Below are positions 1 through 11,446 of a stretch of 64,000 nt of DNA, one piece after another. The translations under genes were made by a program, and so were the position numbers. The notes beneath the pieces were generated by a model, which saw nothing but the letters and a program-made list of their open reading frames with translations, was not told the origin of the DNA and did no database searches. This stretch comes from Adineta vaga (taxonomy: Eukaryota; Rotifera): positions 10,788,001 through 10,852,000 of the forward strand of contig CP075497.1 of assembly GCA_021613535.1 (NCBI GenBank), in the 5' to 3' direction. Numbering within the stretch: the first letter of the stretch is position 1; the number at the start of each line of letters is the position of its first letter.

Positions 1-164
1 CTATTGGATATCATCTATACCATCGAAATTTTTTCAATAATCATTTCCAATTCGAAAAAATTATCCATTGTCTTAATCAAATTCATTCTGTCTGTCTGTC
101 TGTTGAAAACGATTGAAAAAAGAATTGTTGTTTTTGTCGTCAGTGAAATATTTCCATTTGAAAA

Positions 165-795
165 ATGCCATTATCAATTGAGTCGGAAATTGATCTTCTT
201 TATCATTTATCGACAATGTCTGAACATGTTTTACCTAAAGGAATCTTTTATCTTCTTCTTTGGAAACGTCTTAATCAATCCAGTATTCCACCAGCTTTTT
301 CATTCAAAGAAATGGTTGATCATCTTCGTACGCTGTAATTACTTTCTTTTTCTCGATTATTTAGAAAGAATGATTCCATATTTTATTCTGAATAGATATG
401 ATGAAAGCGTTTTTGATAATCCAGAATTACCAGAATCGAACGATCATGATTTCGAATGGCATCCTATAAAAAATAATCAAGAAGAAGAACCTCAACTGCA
501 ATACAATGAAAAAGATTTATCCAATAAATCTGAAACAATAGCAACACTTCCAACTGCATCACCCGTCGTTGCTAAAACACGAAAACGTCCATCATCGCCA
601 ACACCAAGTACGCCAAATAGTGATACTGGCCGTCGAAGTGGCCGTCAAAAACTTAATCCTCATCCAAAAGATGAAGATGAACAACAACAATCGAAAATTG
701 AAAAACGAAAATCAACAAAAGATTCATCTCGAATATCAACACGATCTATACCAACAAATGATTCGATTGGTACACGTTTACGAGGACAAAAATAG
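165..795 (+). CDS. MRGBP: MRGBP/EAF7-like NuA4 subunit (2 exons)
   Basis: Exons 165-334 and 396-795 give 189 residues. The N-terminal part (residues about 5-75) matches the MRG/MORF4L-binding protein (Eaf7) family: an IESEIDLLYHLS helix, then a MVDHLRTLYDES segment followed by an acidic NPELPESNDHDF stretch, as in the family's WDHLSTMYD...ESEILPFPN region. In other animals this protein bridges MRG15 to the NuA4/TIP60 histone acetyltransferase in the nucleus. The C-terminus is Ser/Thr/Lys-rich and low in complexity, which is also family-like. The 61-bp intron is needed to join DHLRTL to YDES; unspliced frames break the match. A pyrimidine-rich AG at 143 lies 21 nt before the ATG. Assignment rests on one short domain, so it is good but not certain. 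Confidence 0.72.
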
Positions 796-976
796 AAATA
801 GTTTTTCCAATATTGTACATAAGATTTTTCTTTCAGAAAGAAACGAAATGAGAACAAAAAAAAGAAATGAAAATAATTCTATATAGATAAAGAGATCTGT
901 TATTCTAATGAATTTATATTGTAGAAATTACATTAAAAAAAAAGACATTTAAGAAAAGAAATAAAGAAAACTAATT

Positions 977-1474
977 ATGTCTCAAAATCCCAAACAAACT
1001 CATCCACAAATGCCAGCACCACAACTCAATCAGGATGAAACACGTGTCTTGGGTGAATGTGAAAAAGAATCATTAATTTATCGAAGTATACCATTAGGTT
1101 TGATATCATTCTTTGCAACACAATATGGAATGCAACGAAATATTATAACAACAAAAGCAAAATGGGTTAAACTCAGTGCAAGTTTATTTCTCGGTTATCT
1201 TATTGGTAAAATTTCTTATGCACCAACATGTCGAAAGAAAATTCTTACACAAATACCTGATAGTAATCTTGCACATGCAATTCGTAGTGGTGATCCTCGA
1301 CAGATAATTGCTGTTAGTCCTCAAGAAAATGATCATCAATCTTATTCAACACAATCATCAAGAGATCCACATGAAGCTGTTGTTTTTATACCTGATCCAG
1401 TTGAACCCGATACACATACAGTACCTGTAGGTGTGAATCAATACGGTGATCCAATATACAATATATCAAAATAA
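977..1474 (+). CDS. OCIAD1: OCIA domain-containing protein (OCIAD1/2-like)
   Basis: A single exon of 165 residues. Residues about 17-95 form an OCIA domain: LNQDETRVLGECEKESLIYR, then two hydrophobic segments (IPLGLISFFATQYGM and LFLGYLIGKISYAPTC) with the family's GKISY..TC ending. In other animals OCIAD proteins (Asrij in flies) sit in mitochondrial or endosomal membranes and affect complex III assembly, JAK/STAT signalling and stem-cell maintenance. The tail after residue 100 is polar and not conserved in my memory of the family. It lies about 180 bp downstream of the MRGBP-like gene on the same strand. OCIAD1 versus OCIAD2 cannot be resolved by eye. Confidence 0.85.
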   Translation: MSQNPKQTHPQMPAPQLNQDETRVLGECEKESLIYRSIPLGLISFFATQYGMQRNIITTKAKWVKLSASLFLGYLIGKISYAPTCRKKILTQIPDSNLAHAIRSGDPRQIIAVSPQENDHQSYSTQSSRDPHEAVVFIPDPVEPDTHTVPVGVNQYGDPIYNISK

Positions 1475-3307
1475 TTTATTTTCATCTTATTGACAAGATA
1501 AACTAACTTTTTCCTTCTCCTCTTTATCCCTTGTATGTATTGATAAAAGTAACTTTTTTTTTTCAACGATTGATTTACTTATTTCAGCGATTAGTTCTAG
1601 TAAATGTAGATGAATATCTTCTGTTTTCTTTTCAGAATTTACCAACTATCCCATCAAAACAATAATTGACAGAACATTATTATTGACCAAGAGAATTTTT
1701 TTTATCTTAATTGATCATACGCATGATTAATTTTTATGATAGTTATGTAGACCATATGGCTGCTCGAGTTTGACTACACTTTAAACATAAGATCAAAACA
1801 GTTGATCGAATACATTTTGTCTTATTCATTCATCATTTCTAAGTGTTTCATAGATCAAGACAAGACTGATATCTGACCAAATGATGCGAAACATTTCTAT
1901 TCATAGGAGAATTCTGAATCTTTCTCTTTTTTGTTTCACACGAGAGAATAAATTTAGACGACTTTTGATGATATCATCTGCTTTCGATTACGTGTAAAGA
2001 GCGAGAGAGAGAGAGAGACACCCTTAGGCGAAGACGCATATACACATACATATCCTCATGATGATTTATGTGAAAATGTGTTGCTCGTGTATGTTTTGAC
2101 TAGATGCATATAGACCAACGGACATTCTCACCGAAAACATACGAGTGTAAATAGATAATTGTTGTATAATCGTCATCTTATCGATAGAAATGATGTGTTC
2201 ACGTATATACATCATCATTATGTTCAATTACGATGCTCTTCAAAGCCCGTTTGAACGTCAAAAAGGCGAGAAATACGTGTAGTAATGATGGAAGTGAAAC
2301 AAAAGAAGAAAAAAACCGAAGTAGTCTTTCAAGTGTAATCATATGTCTTCATATAGAACACAAGAAATTGATTACATAAAAATAAAACAAAAAAAATCAT
2401 TTCAAATTCAATCTTTTTTCTTGAAAGACTACCATTGATTGTATATTACTTGATAAGGTCAAGAGTAATTTTTCATTTTTCAAGCTGAGAAGTAATTTAT
2501 CGAATGAACTGAGAAGAATATTTAAAGATATCGATTTTTTTAACGTCTCATTTATAAAATGACCTATACTCACGACGTGAGAAAAAGACAAGAAGGCGTT
2601 TAATGTTGTATATGGATATATATGTAAGCATTCATCAAGTCGTTCGATGTCTTCTCTCTTCCGTATTATCGAGCTCACATCACGCTGGGTCACTTCGCTA
2701 CGTCTGTACTACTTCTTATCTTGATCCCCATCTGACTGACCGACCGGTCGACGACCATACTTCCATTCTTTTCGTTCGATTTATTCTCTTTTTCTTTCTT
2801 TCTCTCACCCTCTCTCTCGAGTATTTTCATTCTGCTAATAACACATCGACAATCCAATATATGTAGTAAAACAAAGAAGAGAGCAGTTCTTCTTCTTCTT
2901 CTTCTTCTTTTTGCATTATTGATGATATCCTTTCTTGTCTGTTCTCGAACAACAGATGATAACAATCAAGCGCGAATATCAACAATAGACACAAGAGAAT
3001 GACCATAGATCTCATAAAAGAAACGAAGAGAAAAAAATCATGCTAATAACAATAATACAACGGCAGTAGTAGTAACATATTCATCGCTCTTCTGAACATT
3101 TATTCACAAAGTCAGTGTATGTTCTATATAAACATCGAATAAAAAAACGTAGAACAAGAAGAAAAAGCGAGAACAAGAGAGGGACAGAGAGAGAGAGAAA
3201 AAGAACGGTCTAAGTATATCACTTCTCAAATACATACAATGATCGTGCTTGATTCACGTTGTTGGCCAAAACGGTGACTATTAACATAATAAAACAGCAA
3301 AAAATCA
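1475..3307. other. Intergenic region, no gene seen
   Basis: About 1.8 kb between the OCIA-domain gene and the dystroglycan-like gene. It holds GA-rich microsatellite tracts (2003-2017, about 3175-3200) and a TTC tract near 2887-2910. Open frames on either strand are short, low in complexity, and match no family I recognise. The last few hundred bases are presumably the promoter and 5' UTR of the downstream gene. Confidence 0.6.
2887..2910. repeat. (TTC)n microsatellite
   Basis: About eight TTC units in the intergenic region upstream of the dystroglycan-like gene; their reverse strand creates Glu/Lys/Arg-rich false frames. Confidence 0.85.
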
Positions 3308-4775
3308 TGCTATTACAAAGTTTTCTTCTCTTCTTTATTTCATATCCGCAATTAGCGGAAATGGTAAGATTCTTTCTCCAATTCTTCTCTTTATTCTCAT
3401 ACTTCTTTTCTTTTTTATCTTCCTAGTTCAATCAAAATAATGATCATCATCAACGTCGTCAAACATCATCTTCAACAGCATTAGTAAAATTTAATTATTC
3501 GAATAAATCACACTGTTTTCTCTTTGTATTATATCGTTTTAGGAATTTACTGCTAATGTTGATTATAATAAACTCTATCAACGATATTTAAATATAAATA
3601 ATGCACGTGTTAAAAGTATTGAACCAAAAGATAAACTTTGGTTTGCTATTGAGAATGGAACGATCTTTGCTTTACCATTATTTGGAGACTATCCAGGTCC
3701 ATTTCTAATTCAATTTCAACAATTAAATAATCATACAAGTCCAGGTAAGGATGATTTGATTTTATAAATTCTCTCTACTTTGTTTTTTTCTTTCGACATA
3801 GAATTTAATAATTTAATTGAATTAAAATTAAATTTTAATTTTACTCCATCATCATCTTTATTCTATCCATCGGATCATCTTCTCCTTGCTGTTTTTGATA
3901 TGTCATCAACAACTTATAATCATTCATTATTAAATCGTTATTTTATTGTTCGAACATTATCTCTTGCACTTAATTTAAGTGAATCATTATTAACAATACA
4001 TAGAATCAATGGTTCTATGATCAAAGTTTATTTCTCATGTGATTTATATTTCTCAACAAATTTATCGTTTCATTTAACAACATTAATTGATCGTTATTAT
4101 TCTCGACGTTTACAACTTTTATCACTTTTTCCTCTACCATTAATTGAAATATCGATTGTTCGATTAGCTAAATCTACAACAATCGTAACATCAACTATAA
4201 TGACAACAACGACAACTTTTAAAACACACATGGTTGATTTACGTAAAGGTCAATTAACTCTTCCACCACGATTATTAAATGATAATACAATGAAATTTAA
4301 TCGAACAGTACCACCCTTTAATAGTCTTCTTCTTCTCAAACAATTTTATCAACCACTTGTTATTGTACCATTAAGTGTAATTGCTGTTGGATTATGTATA
4401 TGTGCGATTATTGCATGTTGTCTTTGTTGCAATCGACGTTCATCATCATCGTCAACGTTACTTTTACCTAATGGTACATCGACTAGTCCAACAAATAAAC
4501 ATCTCTATCAAAATTATTCCTATCGTAAACATAAACAAGAAAATGAATTTTATAAGAATTCGACTCGTCATCATGATCAACGACAATTTATCTCGAAAGG
4601 TGAATAATGAAAGATAAAAATTAACAAAAAAAAAACGTTTTATTGAATCTTTTTAGGTATACCTGTTGTGTTTGCTGAAGAATTGGATGAAAACATTGAA
4701 CAAACACATACACCATTAGTTATGCGTATTGAAAAAGCTCCAGCAAATGATGAACAAGAAAAAGCCTCAGTTTAA
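3308..4775 (+). CDS. DAG1: Dystroglycan-like transmembrane receptor, short form (5 exons)
   Basis: Exons 3308-3364, 3427-3483, 3543-3744, 3802-4599 and 4657-4775 give 410 residues. Order: signal peptide (MLLQSFLLFFISY), a cadherin-like dystroglycan (CADG) domain, an S6/SEA-like domain containing HRINGSMIKVYF, a transmembrane helix (VIVPLSVIAVGLCICAIIA) followed by Cys and basic residues, and a tail with FISKGIPVVFAEELDE. That tail closely resembles the beta-dystroglycan FIKKGVPIIFADELDD segment, and the Gly-Ser in HRINGS falls where dystroglycan is cleaved into alpha and beta chains. Dystroglycan links extracellular matrix to the cytoskeleton. Here the N-terminal Ig-like and mucin regions are absent and the protein stops right after EKAP, before any PPxY dystrophin/WW motif. 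Sarcoglycan alpha/epsilon share the CADG domain but not this tail. Confidence 0.78.
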
Positions 4776-5538
4776 TATGATTAGAATGGAAAAAATTCTT
4801 TGGATTTTGTTTTGTAGATTAGCACAATTTTGTTTCTGTATCATTGCAAAATATGTGTGGGTGTGTGTGCGTGTTTGTGTGTTCCATCAAGCGAATATTT
4901 TCGTATTATATTTCTTTTTTTGTTTTGTTCTGATAAATCATTCAAATGTTTTCGGAATTCGTTTTGTTTAAGTTGATAATTTATTGTATATTCGATTTGT
5001 CTCAATGAATCAAATGTGCTGATTTTTCTTAGTTTTACAAATGAGAATTACAAAGCTATTCATAAAAGACCAAAGAGATATATGATTACAGAATGTGGTG
5101 TAATGATTGTTTATTATGATAGAGGATAGAGAGAGAGAGAAAGTGAATAATAAACTAATCCTTTTCATTTACTAAAGAACAACGTGTTCGATGAAAAAAG
5201 ATACATTTGATAATCTTAAATAAACAATAATCGTTTATATAATTTTTATTTTGAGATTTATTATCTAATTATGTTTATTGCTGCATCAGATGTAAAAGAT
5301 CTGACTAATGTTTAAACGATTTGATAGAGAGGATAGATCATGCAGAACGGAACTAAATCATAATATTATATTTAAGAAGATATGTAGCAGATGGTCAATC
5401 ATTTATCAATTCCTATTGTAATAAAGAATCAGTGCAGAACGACTAGACAAAAAACATTTCTTCTATGTATTCTATTCAAAGACTTATCAGGAAAGATCGA
5501 TGATAAATGAATGTTTTTCTTTTTCTAAAATCTTTTAG
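4776..5538. other. Intergenic, 3' UTR of dystroglycan-like gene and upstream of ATG5 remnant
   Basis: No coding sequence recognised. It contains a short GT-rich tract (about 4857-4880) and GA repeats near 5127-5142. The region ends in a good splice acceptor (tctaaaatcttttag) directly abutting the ATG of the ATG5 remnant at 5539. Confidence 0.55.
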
Positions 5539-6315
5539 ATGAATACATCATCAATTGATGATAGAGAAATAACACGAGAATTATGGCAATCACGTATACT
5601 TATATGTTTTATTCTATCCGATAAAGATATCAGTAAATTCCATCGATCAGAACTACCAGAACCATTATATTTAACGCTTCCACGTATTACTGATAAATTT
5701 TATCGTTATTATTCGACCTATTTCAAAGAAAATCTATTTGATTCAACCAATAACCTATGGCTTGAGTACGAAAATATTTCATTAAAATGACATTATCCCA
5801 TTGATGTACTCTATGATTTATATACTTCTTTATTACCATTGAATACAAGTCACCTTCCATGGCAGATTATTATTGTTCATTTAAGTAAATTTCCTGAAAA
5901 TGAATTAATACGTTTTTCAGATAAAGAATCGATTGAAGGATATTATATGTCAACATTGAAAGAAGCTGATGCATTAAAACATAAAGGTCAAATTGTCGGT
6001 GATATGCGAAAACGTGATCATAAACAATTATGGAATTCATTTTTATAAGATAAATATGACAATTTTTGGAATATAAACAGATAATTTAATTTATTTTCGT
6101 CATATACCATAGCGAATTTATCTATTAGATAGAGCATATCTACAAAAATTATTTTCACCTTATGATACTGAACATGAGAAATGGATGACATTGAATGATT
6201 TAATGCAATACTCATTAAATCATGAATACCATGGTGTACAATTCGAAAATGAGAAAAAATATATCAATACAAATGTAAATGACGATCGAGTGATTATGTG
6301 CGATGAAAAACGTTG
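5539..6315 (+). pseudogene. ATG5: ATG5 autophagy protein remnant with multiple stops
   Basis: The frame from 5539 matches ATG5 along UblA and the helical region: LWQSRILICFIL, NNLWLEYENISLK, HYPIDVLYDLY, LPWQIIIVHLSKFPE, MSTLKEADALKHKGQ and DHKQLWNSFL. ATG5 is conjugated to ATG12 and forms the E3-like complex for ATG8 lipidation. The lysine accepting ATG12 (in DALKHK) is still encoded. The gene is broken: TGA at 5788 replaces the conserved Trp before HYPI; TAA at 6046 and at 6082 interrupt the DKYDNFWNINR stretch; a net loss of about 20 bases shifts the frame; and TAG at 6110 sits inside the IP(F/Y)RIY motif. Similarity fades after LNDLMQ (about 6207), so the 3' limit is approximate. Introns cannot rescue it, because conserved residues flank each stop directly. 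In a bdelloid a functional homeologous copy is likely elsewhere. Confidence 0.85.
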
Positions 6316-6585
6316 AGTTCTCTACGATACGATGATCAGATAGAATGAAATTGATTTGAGAATCTTTTTGAATAGTCTGGGAAAAGATGTCGCTGATCAT
6401 ACTCAACATGAGTTCGTCTGATGACTAATCGGTAAATATAAATGAGATATAAAACAGATTCTCGCTACTCCTACCTTGAGATTGACATTATGACATAATA
6501 TTTTAGTTTTTTCTCATCATTTTCACATCTGTTTTTGTTGAATTAGGTGAATCTGTACTTTCTACGTATTCAGATAAGATAAGAA

Positions 6586-7155
6586 ATGGAGAATGTTCGA
6601 TTAATATATGAAAAACATGGTGAAAGTGAATATTACGGTGAGGCTGTAACACAATATCAACATGCAATACAAGCAGCGTATCATGCTGAACAATATGCTC
6701 CGAATGATAGTGAATTAATTATTGCTGCACTTCTTCATGATATTGGTCATTTATTAGGTGAAAAGGCGGAAGATCGAATGGGTAATTTAGGTGTACTTCA
6801 ACACGAACATGTTGGTGCAGAATATCTTCGAAAAAACATCGGTTTATCCGAACGAATATGTTATCTTGTTGACAATCATGTCAATGCAAAACGATATTTA
6901 ACTCATGTTGATAAAGATTATTATAATCGTTTATCAGATGCATCAAAACAAACACTCGTCTATCAAGGTGGACCGATGAGTGATGATGAAGCCGAAAAAT
7001 TTCGTTTACATCCAGACTTTGAACTTTGCCTTCGAATGCGTACATTTGATGAAGCAGCAAAAGATACTGATTTTAACAAATATGAAGAAAAAGCTATTCA
7101 ATATTGGAATTTAATCAAGAACTATATCGAAAAACATGAGAATAATTTGATATGA
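6586..7155 (+). CDS. PhnZ-like HD-domain oxygenase
   Basis: A single exon of 189 residues. It shows the full signature of the phosphonate-degradation-associated HD-domain family (PhnZ-like, related to myo-inositol oxygenase): an early EYYGEAVTQYQHA segment with the conserved Tyr and Glu, a first His (QHAIQAAYHA), the AALLHDIGH metal motif, QHEHVGAEYL, VDNHVNAKRYL, and the diagnostic QGGPMSDDEAEKF. Bacterial PhnZ uses a mixed-valence di-iron site to cleave the C-P bond of 2-amino-1-hydroxyethylphosphonate. All expected metal ligands appear present, so it is probably active. The substrate is not certain: the family also includes trimethylaminomethylphosphonate enzymes. Intronless in an intron-rich window, and the closest family members I recall are bacterial or algal, so acquisition by transfer is plausible. 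Confidence 0.8.
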   Translation: MENVRLIYEKHGESEYYGEAVTQYQHAIQAAYHAEQYAPNDSELIIAALLHDIGHLLGEKAEDRMGNLGVLQHEHVGAEYLRKNIGLSERICYLVDNHVNAKRYLTHVDKDYYNRLSDASKQTLVYQGGPMSDDEAEKFRLHPDFELCLRMRTFDEAAKDTDFNKYEEKAIQYWNLIKNYIEKHENNLI

Positions 7156-7468
7156 TTAATTGTGGAGTGTCGACCTCTGTTGATAATATCTTTGATTTGT
7201 CCGTAGATAGAGAATATGATTGAGAAAGAAAGAAAGTATAATCAAATGACAGGAAAATTTTCTATTGATTAAAACAGTACTTAGAATAAAAATAAGAAAT
7301 TAATATTTTCAACAAAATAAAATACGTTCTTATTGTTGACATGATTCTTTTTCTTCTGTAAAGGATTCAAAGAGAACAATAAAAGTTAATCAAATTGAAT
7401 TCTTATTCATAGGTTAACAATCTATTTCATTCTTTTAAGATACCTTTTATCGTGTTTATCCTCCTTCA
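7156..7468. other. Intergenic between HD-domain gene and KLHL8-like gene
   Basis: About 310 bp with no open frame of note. A pyrimidine-rich acceptor-like AG at 7439 lies 29 nt before the KLHL8 start and marks either a 5' UTR intron end or a trans-splice acceptor. Confidence 0.5.
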
Positions 7469-10110
7469 ATGTCTGGAGAGACGCCACCAAATGCTGCTCA
7501 TAACAGCAATATTGTTGATCTTTTATCCACATTAAATCCAGCATCTGCAGCAGTAGCAGCAGCAGTAGCAGCAACAACAGCATCCACAGCCACACTTACA
7601 CCATCCACGGGTATACTTCGTAATGATGATTTAAACGTTGATTCATCTGATTTCGTACCTGCCAATCGTCTACTTACTCAACGACAAGCATTGAATAACA
7701 ATAAACAACGTAAGTATATTACAAAATCTTTTTCCTTATCTTCACTTTTTTTTGTTGATTCAGTCGAATCATTGCGAGAACAGCAACAGCAATTGCAACA
7801 TATGGAAATTGACGATCAACAAGCATTTGAAGTCTCGTTTACAAAACACAGGTACTTATTTGAATAGTTTTCTTTCATTATTCTATCTTTCTTTTGTCAT
7901 TTTAAGTAATGCATTCCATACGTTGTTTGAATTTTATCAAGATCAAATTCTATGTGATGTAGAAATTGTTTGTGATAATCAAACATTTCTATGTCATAAA
8001 GTTGTTCTTGCTGCAACCATTCCATATTTTCGTTCAATGTTTACATTAGGGATGCTTGAAGCTGATAAACGTCGAATTGAAATACAAGATATTAATCGAA
8101 ATTCCTTGAAAACAATTATTGAATTTGCGTATACAGCGAAAGCTATTATTACGATTGAAAATGTTCAACATCTTCTCTTTGCATCAACAGTTTTACAAAC
8201 GGAAGATTTAGCTGAAGCTTGTTCAAGTTTCTTACGACAACATTTGTCATTAAGTAATTGTACAGAAATACGTCAATATGCCGAATTACTTAATCGTAAA
8301 TCCTTAATTGATCTAGCTGATGAATTTATTCGTGATCATTTTTTGGAAATTATACAAATCGATGATTTCTATAAGATTTCATATAAACATTTAAAAGTAT
8401 GTTTCTTTTGGAAATTTGTCAAATGTATAATTAGAAATTTATATTTTTCTATTAGGAACTAATTGCATCATCAGATCTAGGCATTTTAGATGAAAAAGAT
8501 GTCTATGATGCAGTGATAAAATGGGTTAAACATGATCCACGAGAACGAGCTGTTCATCTTGCTGGTATATTTAATTAGTAAATGGAAAAATGTTCTGGTT
8601 CATTTGTTATTTTAGATTTATTACAAGAAGTCAAATTTCCATTGATTAATACAGAATATTTATTTAATGTAATTGCTCAAGAAGAATTAATTCGTACAAA
8701 TTTAACATGTCGAGATCTATTGGATGATGCTAAAATACATATTTTTAAACGTGCAAATCTTCTAACAACAAAATCACCTCTTGGATCAAAGATTGTTCCA
8801 AGGAAAACAGCTGCAGGTACAATTCAAGATTTACATTCATTCTTTTATTCGGAATATTTATTTGTTAGGTGTATTATTATGTGTCGGTGGTCGTGGTGCT
8901 ACAGGTGATCCTTTCAAATCGGTAAGATTATCGTTATTTGTTCGATAGAGAAATATTTTCAATTTAATTTTGTTAGGTGGAATGTTATGATTTACGACAT
9001 GATCGATGGTTTTATATATCAGAAATGACAACTCGACGACGGCATGTAGGTGTATGTGCAGTTAATGGGCGCGTTTATGCTATTGGTGGTCATGATGGTA
9101 ATGTTCATTTAAATAGTGCAGAAGTCTTTGATCCACAAACAAATCGATGGGAACCATTAGCACCAATGAATACATGGCGGTAAATTTATTTATATATTAT
9201 CTTATTTTTATGGTGATTTTATTCGTTTAGTCGAGGCATTGCTGTTGGATGTCTTGGCGGTCCATTATATGCTGTCGGTGGACTTGATGATTCGACATGT
9301 TTTGACACTGTTGAACGATATGATATTGAACATAACACGTGGAGTCCAGTAGCATCCATGTCAACAGCGCGCGGTGGTGTGGCTGTAGCAGCGCTCAAAG
9401 TATGTTCAACTGACTTTTGGAAATTGATCTTTATTGAAAATATTTTTGAATTCATAGGGTTATTTATATGCGTGTGGTGGTAATGATGGTAGTTCATCAT
9501 TAAATTCATGTGAACGATATTGTCCATCTTATGATAAATGGACACCTATTGCACCAATGAATAAACGACGTGCTGGTGCATCTGTAACAGTATTAAATAA
9601 TCGACTTTATATACTTGGTAGGAGTGAATTGAAAATAATAGTGTATTGTTGATGTTTACCATTAATTTCAGGCGGTTTTGATGATAATTCACCACTTGAT
9701 TCAGTAGAATGTTTTGATCCAGATATAAATGTTTGGACAATGGTACCAAATATGACATCATGTCGTGGTGGTGTTGGTTCAGCTACCTTAGGTAAATATC
9801 GTTTCATTCTTTGAAAGATAGACTTTCAATATGTTCTTTTCTCATTTAAGGTGGTCGAATCTACTCTGTAGGTGGCCATGATGGTTCGACATATTTAAAA
9901 ACAGTCGAAGCTTATGATGTTGAAAATCAACAGTAAATTTGATATTTTGTAATAAAAGTTATGTTCATTCTTTTTCGTTTGGTTTCTAGATGGATATCTG
10001 TGGCAAGTATCAATATATGTCGAGCAGGTGCTGGAGTTTCTCAATGTGATATAAGTATTTCACAATTATGTGAAGTAAAAAATCCTACCAATCCATCCAG
10101 TTGCGTATAA
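7469..10110 (+). CDS. KLHL8: Kelch-like protein 8 ortholog (BTB-BACK-Kelch; 12 exons)
   Basis: Exons 7469-7709, 7764-7851, 7907-8396, 8456-8564, 8616-8816, 8869-8921, 8977-9179, 9231-9399, 9458-9617, 9672-9791, 9851-9932 and 9990-10110 give 678 residues. An Ala/Thr-rich N-terminal leader is followed by a BTB domain ([26 protein letters not shown]), a BACK domain ([12 protein letters not shown]) and six Kelch repeats. The repeats carry runs typical of KLHL8, such as [52 protein letters not shown] and [12 protein letters not shown] proteins are substrate adaptors for Cullin-3 ubiquitin ligases; mammalian KLHL8 targets rapsyn. An apparent stop near 8578 lies inside the 51-bp intron 8565-8615, whose removal restores the conserved [12 protein letters not shown] join. 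Repeats look intact. Confidence 0.93.
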
Positions 10111-11446
10111 ATAAAACCGTTCAAACCGATTATCGACATCTATGCAAAAGAAAAATGTTTCCTTTCTTATCTTCACAGTGTCTGTATGTCTTCATTGTAA
10201 ATAGACGCAATTCTCTTTCTTTCGATCTTTCTTTGTGTTTGTGTATATCTTTGTGTTCAAAATATCGAAAAAAATCCATATTGGCCATATTTATTTGCAA
10301 TGTATAAAATTTAATTTAGAAAAAAGAGAAGAAGACACGACAAATGGAATAGATAGATAAGTTCTTCTTTCTTCTTCTTCTTCTTCTTTCTTCTGTATGT
10401 TCTTTTTGTTTCTGTGTTTTTGTGAACATCTTTCTTGTTTGAACATTAAAATGAACATTGCATTTCGTTTTCTGATGATAATTTTGTAAACTTAGATCTA
10501 TGTCGAATAGGTTACGTTTTTTGTTTTAAATTAAAGAATACACTTTCGACATATTTCATTAACAATATCAATCTTTTAAAGAACTAATTCATGTTTTTTT
10601 TATGTATAGATCAATTGATGATGTTCAGTAATTGGTTTTAATCATATTTAGTCAGGTGAGTTTGATTATGATTGGTTTTAAAGATACTCTAATCATCGTT
10701 TTATGGAAAAAAAATGTCTATTTCATTTAATCTAAAAGTAGCCCATATTCGATGTTCTATATTGAATAAATCTTTGAATAGTGAGTAGTAAAAGTCCAAA
10801 GATCGATTAATAATAGTTTATCTATCTTCAATGTTTGACTATATAAAGTTTGTTTTAATCTTTTAGATATGAAATGAGTCAAGTGTTGCATAATTCATTT
10901 GTAAAACAAGATAAAACAACGATGTGACATCCACGAGTATTGTGATGGAATAATGATCATGTGACTTTAATAGACAAATATTTTGGTTTAACAATTTCCT
11001 ACTTCTATGTGATGGAGAAAAACTTGCAAAGAAAATGCTTGTTTTTAGTCATACGTCGACGAAATAAAACCTCAATTTAACAAAAACGGGACTCTTTTTA
11101 TCTGTTTTTTTGTTGTCATATCAGTAAATAGGAGATAAAAAAAGAAATAAATAAAATGTCAACTCTTCTGTTTTATCTTAGAAACAAAATCATGAATGAT
11201 TCAATGTTATTTGCTTTTGAGTTGTATAAGAAACGAGAGAGAGAGAGAGAGAGAGAGAGTCGAAGTTCTCGATTACCTTTTGACACAAATCCAATAGACT
11301 TTAATAAAGCGTACATTTATTTTCTTATAAGAATTTATTATTGAAAAGCAAAGCTTATCTAAAGTAAATATCCGTTAAAAATCAGAAACATTTTCTCTAT
11401 TCATTTAATATCATATAAAGTACAAGGTGAATTGATTCGATTTTAT
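10111..11446. other. Intergenic between KLHL8-like and ABCA genes
   Basis: About 1.3 kb. The first part is T-rich 3' UTR of the KLHL8-like gene with CTT repeats (about 10361-10390). A perfect GA tract lies at 11235-11259. I see no conserved coding segment in any frame. Confidence 0.6.
11235..11259. repeat. (GA)n microsatellite
   Basis: A near-perfect GA run of about 12 units upstream of the ABCA gene. Confidence 0.9.

Noticed and set aside
5788-6112. Stops in ATG5 explained by an alternative genetic code or readthrough
   Set aside because: TGA, TAA and TAG all occur inside the ATG5 similarity, and all three are used as ordinary terminators in intact genes here. A frameshift is also present.
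8565-8615. In-frame stop in the KLHL8-like gene
   Set aside because: It lies in a 51-bp GT-AG intron; splicing restores the conserved [12 protein letters not shown] sequence.
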